Shown here piece by piece: positions 58,264 through 64,000 of a DNA stretch of 64,000 bases. The position numbers and the translations under genes are program-made. Position 1 is the first letter of the stretch. Every line of letters starts with the position of its first letter. Where the stretch lies: NCBI RefSeq assembly GCF_014644495.1, contig NZ_BMKU01000004.1, positions 213,443 through 277,442 of the forward strand, given 5' to 3'. The DNA is from Pseudarthrobacter polychromogenes (GTDB taxonomy: Bacteria; Actinomycetota; Actinomycetes; Actinomycetales; Micrococcaceae). The notes under the pieces were generated by a model that was not told the origin of the DNA, did no database searches, and was given only the letters and a program-made list of their open reading frames with translations.

Positions 58264-59874
58264 GTGCCGCTGATGCCCCGCCTTGACGAGACAGATTTGG
58301 ATAAGCCAGCCAACCCCGCGGCAGGACCGGGCCCACTGGCGCCGGGCCAGGACTTTGGCTCCCGCGTTGAACTGGCCCTGGCCGCCACAAACCACCTCCT
58401 CAACGCCCGCAACGCACCCCGCTATGTCGCCCAGGTGCTGCAGGGCGTCACGGCCGTGGCCACCAAACTGGAGCGGACCGCCCAGCCGTTCACCGGCGTC
58501 GACCCTGCCGGCATGAAGGCCCGGGTGGGCGCCGTAGACCTGGACGCCCCGCTGCCGGACACGGCAGCCGCGCTGCAGGAACTCGAGGACGTGTACCTGC
58601 GCGATGCCATCTACTTCCACGATCCCAAGTACGCGGCGCACCTGAACTGCCCCGTGGTGATTCCGGCCCTGGTGGGGGAGGCTGTCCTGTCGGCGGTGAA
58701 TTCCTCCCTGGACACGTGGGACCAAAGTGCCGGCGCCACCATGATCGAGCGCCGGCTCATCGACTGGGCGGCCGAACGGCTGCACCTCGGCGGCGGTGCG
58801 GACGGCATCTTCACCTCCGGCGGCAGCCAGTCCAACCTCCAGGCACTGCTGATCGCCCGGAACCACGCAGTGGCCGGCCTCCGGCAGGACCCGGCACGCG
58901 CGGGCCTCCGCCTGCCGGCGCTGCTGGACTCCCTGCGGATCTTCACCTCGGCGGACAGCCACTTCAGCATCCAAAAGTCGGCCGCCATGCTGGGCCTGGG
59001 GTTCGACGCCGTCATTTCCGTGCGGTGCACGCCTGACCACCGGATGGATCCCGCGGCCCTCGCCGAGGCAATGGCGGACGCACGCGGCGCCGGCCTGGTT
59101 CCCATGGCAGTGGTGGCCACCGCCGGAACCACGGACTTCGGCGCGGTGGACCCGCTCACGGAAACCGCCGCCCTCGCCAGGGCATACGGTGCGTGGTTCC
59201 ACATCGACGCCGCCTACGGGGGCGGGCTGATGGTCTCCGGCCGGTACCGCCGCCTCCTCGACGGGACGCGGCTGGCGGACTCGGTCACCGTGGACTTCCA
59301 TAAGACCTTCTTCCAGCCGGTCAGTTCCAGCGCGCTGCTGGTTCGGGACCGCGCCATGCTGCGCCACATCACCTACTACGCGGATTACCTGAACCCGGAA
59401 AGCGCAGCCCTGGCCGAGATCCCCAACCAGGTGGACAAAAGCATCCAGACCACCCGCCGGTTCGACGCCCTGAAACTCTGGCTCACCCTGCGGATCATGG
59501 GAGCGGACGCCATTGGCGCCCTGTTTGACGAAGCCATCGACCTGGCCGCCCGCGTGGGCTCGCTCCTCGCTGCCGACGACGACTTTGACCTGGCCGCACC
59601 GCCGCAGCTCAGCACCCTCGTGTTCCGCTACCGGCCGCGCCTGGAAAGCGGGGAGCGGCTGTCCGAGGACGCTGCCGATGCCCTCAACCCGGCCATCCGC
59701 GCCGCCGTCTTCGCCTCCGGAGAGGCGGTTGTGGCGGGAACAAAGGTAGGTGGCCGCCACTACCTGAAATTCACCCTGCTCAACGCAGAAGCCACGCTGG
59801 AGGACATCGCCGGAATCATCGGGCTCCTCCGCACCACCGGCGCCGGACTGCTGCAGAGCGAGGTATCCGCATGA
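58264..59874 (+). CDS. desA: PLP-dependent diamine-producing decarboxylase (desA-type)
   Basis: A 536-residue group II decarboxylase. The active-site blocks are HIDAAYGGGLMVSG with the PLP-binding Asp (about 319) and VDFHKTFFQPVSSSALL with the PLP lysine (about 347). Of the same family as lysine and diaminobutyrate decarboxylases; in a desABCD operon it makes cadaverine from lysine. The start is GTG 58264 with GAAGGACG upstream. Overlaps the next gene by ATGA. Iron regulation is suggested by the upstream site. Confidence 0.9.
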   Translation: MPLMPRLDETDLDKPANPAAGPGPLAPGQDFGSRVELALAATNHLLNARNAPRYVAQVLQGVTAVATKLERTAQPFTGVDPAGMKARVGAVDLDAPLPDTAAALQELEDVYLRDAIYFHDPKYAAHLNCPVVIPALVGEAVLSAVNSSLDTWDQSAGATMIERRLIDWAAERLHLGGGADGIFTSGGSQSNLQALLIARNHAVAGLRQDPARAGLRLPALLDSLRIFTSADSHFSIQKSAAMLGLGFDAVISVRCTPDHRMDPAALAEAMADARGAGLVPMAVVATAGTTDFGAVDPLTETAALARAYGAWFHIDAAYGGGLMVSGRYRRLLDGTRLADSVTVDFHKTFFQPVSSSALLVRDRAMLRHITYYADYLNPESAALAEIPNQVDKSIQTTRRFDALKLWLTLRIMGADAIGALFDEAIDLAARVGSLLAADDDFDLAAPPQLSTLVFRYRPRLESGERLSEDAADALNPAIRAAVFASGEAVVAGTKVGGRHYLKFTLLNAEATLEDIAGIIGLLRTTGAGLLQSEVSA

Positions 59875-61346
59875 GCACCACCTACAAGCGAAAGGCAGGC
59901 AACGGCAGGATCCATGACTTCGCGGCGATCGGCGTCGGGCCCTTCAACCTGGGCCTCGCGGCACTGGCCGCGCCGGTGGAAGGCCTAGACGGCATCTTCG
60001 TGGAACGGCGGGACTCCTTTGACTGGCACCCCGGAATGATGCTGGAACCGGCCCACCTCCAGGTGCCCTTCATGGCGGACCTGGTCACCCTGGCGGACCC
60101 CACCTCGCCCTACTCCTTCTTGAACTTCCTTAAGCAGACCGGGCGGCTGTACCGCTTCTACATCCGCGAAAACTTCTACCCGCTGCGGGCCGAATACAAC
60201 CAGTACTGCCAGTGGGTTGCCGGGCAGCTGCCCGCCGTCCGTTTTGGCACGGCTGTGCTGGATGTGGCGTACGACGACGGCGTGTACCGGCTGGCCGTCT
60301 CCGGTCCGGGCGGGCAGGAGGTGCTGTACGCGCGGCGGCTGGTGCTGGGCACCGGCACCTCTCCCTACGTACCGGAGGCCGCCGCGGGCATCATTGCGGA
60401 GGCTGCCGCGGGCAGCGGGGGAGTGGCCTTCCACAACGCCGACTACCTGTCCCGGAAGGCTGAGCTGCAGCAGCAGCGCAGCATCACCATCCTGGGCAGC
60501 GGCCAGAGCGCGGCGGAGATCTACTATGACCTGCTGCAGGACGCGGACGCCCACGGCTACCGGTTGGACTGGGTCACCCGATCCGGCCGGTTCTTTCCCC
60601 TGGAATACACCAAGCTGACCCTGGAAATGACGTCCCCGGAATATGTTGACTACTTCCACGGCCTGCCGGAGCACCAGCGCGACCACCTGAACAAGACCCA
60701 GAAGAACCTCTACAAGGGCATCAACTCGGAGCTGATCGACGCCATCTACGACCTCCTCTACACCAGGAGCATCTCCGGCATGGTGGACACGCGGCTCCTG
60801 ACCCATTCGTCACTGACCGCCGCACAGTGGAACCCCGCGGCAGGAAACCACACGCTGCACCTGATGCACGAAGAACAGGGCAGCTCCTACACCCTGGACA
60901 CCGACGCCGTGGTGCTCGCCACGGGCTACAGCTACCGGGAGCCGGGATTCCTGGCAGGCGTGCGGGACCGCATTGCCCGGGACAGTGCCGGCAGGTTCGC
61001 GGTGGACCGGAACTACAGTACCGGCGTCCAGCCCGGGGAAATCTTCGTGCAGAACGCCGAACTGCATACCCACGGCTTCGCCACCCCGGACCTGGGCATG
61101 GGCGCGTACCGGAACTCCTGCATCCTCCGGGAAATCACCGGGCGGGAGGTGTACCCGGTGGAGGAGAGCATCGCCTTCCAGCAGTTCGGGGCACCCGCGG
61201 ACCCGGGAGCCGGCAGTGTGGGGCATCCCCTCAGCAGGCCCGGGAACACCGCAGTTTCCGGCACCGCAGTTTCCGGCACCGCAGTTTCCGGCACGGCAGT
61301 TTCCGGCACCGCAGCCGCTGGCATCGGGGCGGGGGTGCCGGCATGA
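59871..61346 (+). CDS. desB: L-lysine/cadaverine N6-monooxygenase-type (desB-type)
   Basis: A 491-residue flavin N-hydroxylase. AAIGVGPFNLGLAALAAPVEGL (about 16-37) is the FAD site, ITILGSGQSAAEIYYDLLQDA (about 207-227) the NADPH site, and LATGYSYREP the C-terminal FAD motif. It N-hydroxylates cadaverine for hydroxamate formation. The C-terminus carries four copies of a 15-base tandem repeat (61248-61307) encoding TAVSG units; the tail looks disposable. Overlaps both neighbours by four bases. Confidence 0.91.
   Translation: MSTTYKRKAGNGRIHDFAAIGVGPFNLGLAALAAPVEGLDGIFVERRDSFDWHPGMMLEPAHLQVPFMADLVTLADPTSPYSFLNFLKQTGRLYRFYIRENFYPLRAEYNQYCQWVAGQLPAVRFGTAVLDVAYDDGVYRLAVSGPGGQEVLYARRLVLGTGTSPYVPEAAAGIIAEAAAGSGGVAFHNADYLSRKAELQQQRSITILGSGQSAAEIYYDLLQDADAHGYRLDWVTRSGRFFPLEYTKLTLEMTSPEYVDYFHGLPEHQRDHLNKTQKNLYKGINSELIDAIYDLLYTRSISGMVDTRLLTHSSLTAAQWNPAAGNHTLHLMHEEQGSSYTLDTDAVVLATGYSYREPGFLAGVRDRIARDSAGRFAVDRNYSTGVQPGEIFVQNAELHTHGFATPDLGMGAYRNSCILREITGREVYPVEESIAFQQFGAPADPGAGSVGHPLSRPGNTAVSGTAVSGTAVSGTAVSGTAAAGIGAGVPA
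61248..61307 (+). repeat. 15-bp tandem repeat at the end of desB
   Basis: Four consecutive copies of ACCGCAGTTTCCGGC (the last with one change), plus a degenerate fifth, encode TAVSG repeats. The unit is a multiple of three, so copy-number change would not break the frame. Confidence 0.9.
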
Positions 61347-61933
61347 GGTTCTCCTTCCGCTGCCTCGATGCCGCAGCCGACGCCGCACTCCTGCACAGCT
61401 GGGTGGCCCGGCCCTACGCCTCGTTTTGGGGCATGCTCTCCGCCACCGTGGAAGACGTGGCCCTGGAGTACGCAAAGATCCAGTCCAGCGGCCACCACCA
61501 CGCCCTGCTGGGGCTCGACCGCGGCACGCCCGCTTTCCTGATGGAGGAATACCAGCCGGCCTCCTCGCCGCTGGCAGCCGTTTATCCCGTCCTGCCCGGT
61601 GACGTGGGGATGCACCTGCTGGTGGCGCCGCCGTCGGAAGGTCCTGAACCCGGCTACACCGCAGCGGTGATGGATGCCGTCCTGGCCCGCCTGTTCAGCG
61701 TGCCCGGGGTGGAGCGCATCGTGGTGGAACCGGATGCGCGGAACACCAAAATCCATGCCCTCAACGAACGGCTGGGCTTCCAGCCTGCAGGCGTGGTGCC
61801 CCTTCCGGACAAGGAAGCGCTGTTGAGCTTCTGCTGCAGGTCCGACTACCTCGCCGCCCGCACCGCCCTGCAGGGCACCACCTTTTCCGCCATCCCGTCC
61901 CGCCCGCTGATCCCCCAGGGAGCATCACTGTGA
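61343..61933 (+). CDS. desC: acyltransferase for hydroxamate formation (desC-type, GNAT)
   Basis: A 196-residue GNAT acyltransferase of the siderophore type. FRCLDAAADAALLHSWVARPYASFWGM is the IucB/AlcB-like start, AFLMEEYQPASSPLAAVYPVLPGDVGMHLLVAPP the core, and VVEPDARNTKIHALNERLGFQPAG the acyl-CoA motif. It would add succinyl or acetyl to N-hydroxycadaverine. The ATG at 61343 overlaps the desB stop (ATGA); the coding frame seen further upstream is not part of it. Confidence 0.9.
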   Translation: MRFSFRCLDAAADAALLHSWVARPYASFWGMLSATVEDVALEYAKIQSSGHHHALLGLDRGTPAFLMEEYQPASSPLAAVYPVLPGDVGMHLLVAPPSEGPEPGYTAAVMDAVLARLFSVPGVERIVVEPDARNTKIHALNERLGFQPAGVVPLPDKEALLSFCCRSDYLAARTALQGTTFSAIPSRPLIPQGASL

Positions 61934-63795
61934 CCGTCCAGCTCGAACCAACCACCACGCCCGCCGCCGCCACCGCGCCCGTCCCGCACCTCACTGCAGA
62001 GGCCTGGGCCAGGGCGAACCGGCACCTGTTGCGCAAGGCGCTCGCCGAGTATTCCCACGAGCGGATCCTCGTCCCCGAACCGGTGAACGGACGCGGCAGC
62101 TACCGGCTTGCCAGCGGCGACGGCACGCACCAGTACCATTTCGACGCCCGGCTCCTGGAACTGGAGCACTGGTCCATCGACGCTGATTCCATCAGGCATT
62201 TCCGGGACGGCACCGAAGCGCCGCTGGACGTGCTGGAGTTCGTCACCGCGTTCCATGAAACCCTTGGCATCAACATCCAGATGCTGCCCGTCTACCTGGA
62301 GGAGATCAGCAGCACCCTGGCAAGCCACGCGTACAAGCAATGGGCTGGCCAGCCGTCGTCGGCCGAACTGGCGGCCGGCATCACCGGCGGGCGCAACCCG
62401 GCGGCAGACTTCCAGGCCATCGAGCGCAGCATGACGGAAGGCCACCCGTGCTTCGTTGCCAACAACGGGCGCCTGGGCTTCGGCATCAGCGACTACCACG
62501 CCTTCGCCCCGGAAACCGGCGCCCCGGTCCTGCTGAAATGGATCGCTGTGCACCGGAGCAGCGCCGTCTTCACCTCCGCCGAAGGACTGGACTACCGGGC
62601 CCACCTGGACGCCGAACTTGGCCCCCTCCTGGGCACCTTCCACGCCCGGCTCCACGCGATGGGCCTGGACCCGGACCTGTACTTCCTGATGCCGGTCCAC
62701 CCATGGCAGTGGGAAAACAAACTGGCTGTCACCTTCGCCGCGGAGATTGCCCTGCAGCGCATTGTGCAGGTGGGAACCGGGACTGACAGCTACCAGGCAC
62801 AGCAGTCCATCCGCACGTTCTTCAATGTCACTGTGCCGGAGCGGACCTACGTCAAGACCGCAATGTCAGTGCTCAACATGGGCTTCATGCGCGGCCTGTC
62901 GCCGCAGTACATGAAAGCCACGCCGGCCATCAACGAGTGGCTGCGGAACCTGATCGAGGCGGACGGCGCACTGCAGCGGCGCGGCTTCACCATGATCGGC
63001 GAGGTGGCAGCCATCGGCTACCACAACGGTTACTACGAGGCCGGGTCCGCGCCCGGGTCCCCCTACCGCAAGATGCTCTCCGCACTCTGGCGCGAAAGCC
63101 CGCTGCCGCTTCTGGCGGACGGGCAGCAGCTGGCCACCATGGCCTCGCTCCTGCACACCGACTCCGCCGGCACGCCCATGGCGGCAGCCTTGGTGGCGCG
63201 CTCCGGCCTCAGACCGGAGGAGTGGCTGCGCCGCTACTTCGAGGCCTACCTCGTTCCGCTGGTCCACTGCCTCTACCGGTACGAACTGGCCTTCATGCCG
63301 CACGGCGAAAACGTGATCCTGGTGCTTGAGGACGGAGTCCCCATCAGGGCAATCATGAAGGACATTGCCGAGGAGATCGTGGTGATGGGGGACAGGGTGG
63401 ACCTCCCAGGGGACGTTACCCGGATCAAGGCGGACATCCCGGACGGCGAGAGGGTCCTGGCCATCTTCACGGATGTCTTCGACTGCATCTTCCGCTTCCT
63501 GGCTGCCCTCCTGGAAGAGGAGGGCATCCTGCCCCAGGAGGGCTTCTGGCGGACGGCCGCGGAGGCCATCAAGGACTACCAGGCCCGGCATCCCGAACTC
63601 GCAGCCCAGTTCGCCCGCCATGACCTTTTCGCGGCGGACTTCGAACTGTCCTGCCTCAACCGGCTCCAGCTCCGCAACAACCAGCAGATGCTGGACCTCA
63701 CCGACCCCTCCGGAGGGCTCCAGATGGCCGGCCGGCTGGCCAACCCCCTTGCCAGGTTCCGCGCAACGCAGGCCACGGAGGAGGGATCTGGCTAG
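61930..63795 (+). CDS. desD: NRPS-independent siderophore synthetase (IucA/IucC family, desD-type)
   Basis: A 621-residue NIS synthetase. EGHPCFVANNGRLGFGISDYHAFAPETG carries the ATP-site start, MPVHPWQWENK and KTAMSVLNMGFMRGLSP follow, and PHGENVILVLEDGVPIRAIMKDI closes the active site. In the desABCD context it condenses the hydroxamate units into a desferrioxamine-type trimer. GTG 61930 overlaps the desC stop (GTGA). It is the last gene of the operon. Confidence 0.93.
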   Translation: MTVQLEPTTTPAAATAPVPHLTAEAWARANRHLLRKALAEYSHERILVPEPVNGRGSYRLASGDGTHQYHFDARLLELEHWSIDADSIRHFRDGTEAPLDVLEFVTAFHETLGINIQMLPVYLEEISSTLASHAYKQWAGQPSSAELAAGITGGRNPAADFQAIERSMTEGHPCFVANNGRLGFGISDYHAFAPETGAPVLLKWIAVHRSSAVFTSAEGLDYRAHLDAELGPLLGTFHARLHAMGLDPDLYFLMPVHPWQWENKLAVTFAAEIALQRIVQVGTGTDSYQAQQSIRTFFNVTVPERTYVKTAMSVLNMGFMRGLSPQYMKATPAINEWLRNLIEADGALQRRGFTMIGEVAAIGYHNGYYEAGSAPGSPYRKMLSALWRESPLPLLADGQQLATMASLLHTDSAGTPMAAALVARSGLRPEEWLRRYFEAYLVPLVHCLYRYELAFMPHGENVILVLEDGVPIRAIMKDIAEEIVVMGDRVDLPGDVTRIKADIPDGERVLAIFTDVFDCIFRFLAALLEEEGILPQEGFWRTAAEAIKDYQARHPELAAQFARHDLFAADFELSCLNRLQLRNNQQMLDLTDPSGGLQMAGRLANPLARFRATQATEEGSG

Positions 63796-63804
63796 GCTTT
63801 CCCC

Positions 63805-64000
63805 ATGACCCCAGAAACTTCCGATGTAACAGCCAGGACCACCGCCCTCATCACCGGAGCCAGTGCCGGGCTGGGAGCCGAGTTCGCCCGGCAGCTCGCC
63901 TCGCAGGGCCACAACGTGGTGCTGGTGGCACGGAACCGGGCCCGCCTCGAGGAATCCGCGGCGGAGCTGGAGCGGCATTACGGGGTCACGGCTGAAGTAC
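63805..64000 (+). CDS. short-chain dehydrogenase/reductase, N-terminal part (cut by window end)
   Basis: ATG 63805 opens a frame that runs to the edge (65 codons). [31 protein letters not shown] holds the SDR nucleotide motif TGASAGLG. The catalytic Tyr-Lys pair lies outside the window. It begins ten bases after desD, so it might be cotranscribed, but no siderophore role is indicated. Confidence 0.85.
   Translation, partial: MTPETSDVTARTTALITGASAGLGAEFARQLASQGHNVVLVARNRARLEESAAELERHYGVTAEV

Noticed and set aside
61248..61322. CRISPR array
   Set aside because: The repeats are directly adjacent 15-base units in a coding frame with no spacers.

Overview
The window is a chromosomal segment of a GC-rich actinomycete, most likely Micrococcaceae (Arthrobacter, Pseudarthrobacter or Paenarthrobacter type). 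This rests on very high GC at third positions, frequent GTG/TTG starts, ATGA-type translational coupling, a mycothiol-dependent (DinB-fold) enzyme, DUF3040, DUF4193 and DUF222-HNH proteins, and a desferrioxamine-type siderophore operon. No rRNA, tRNA, insertion sequence, prophage or CRISPR array was recognised. About 56 protein genes are supported, two of them cut by the window edges.

Layout. 1-8.8 kb: a cluster that reads as flavonol-glycoside catabolism. It holds the end of an alpha-L-rhamnosidase, three alpha/beta-hydrolases (one without its catalytic serine), a fumarylacetoacetate-hydrolase-family protein, a PheA/TfdB-type flavin monooxygenase, a DUF3500 protein of unknown function and, convergent to these, a quercetin 2,3-dioxygenase-type bicupin. 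8.9-12 kb: small housekeeping genes (DUF4193, TetR plus EamA exporter, DUF3040, DUF488). 12-19.1 kb: a complete alpha-L-rhamnosidase with its own sugar ABC importer and a divergent LacI regulator, with two matching operators between them. 19.3-24.7 kb: malQ and a secreted multidomain alpha-amylase/pullulanase-like enzyme. 25-32.4 kb: beta-propeller lactonase, PrmC-like methyltransferase, mycothiol-dependent enzyme, a DUF222-HNH protein with a striking inverted repeat upstream, and stress-type small membrane proteins.

32.4-50.3 kb: plant cell-wall pectin utilisation. A secreted PL11 rhamnogalacturonan lyase comes first, followed by an oxidoreductase group (two aldo/keto reductases and an SDR, with a divergent XRE regulator). 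Next is a pectin operon (ABC importer, a PL1-CE8 fusion, a PL1 lyase), divergent from a DUF6807/PmoA-like gene, a GH43 enzyme and a LacI regulator. 50.3-56.1 kb: an acid-sugar (tetronate-like) module: GntR regulator, DUF1537-type kinase, beta-hydroxyacid dehydrogenase, GntP permease and class II aldolase. 56-58 kb: small conserved proteins. 58.3-63.8 kb: desABCD-type hydroxamate siderophore operon behind a possible iron box. An SDR gene starts at the right edge.

Taken together, the window is a plant-debris catabolic region: pectin backbone cleavage outside the cell, uptake by two ABC importers, intracellular rhamnosidases and GH43, degradation of released flavonoid aglycones, starch/maltodextrin use, acid-sugar use and iron scavenging. 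Each block has its own local regulator and, in most cases, a visible palindromic operator in the divergent promoter.
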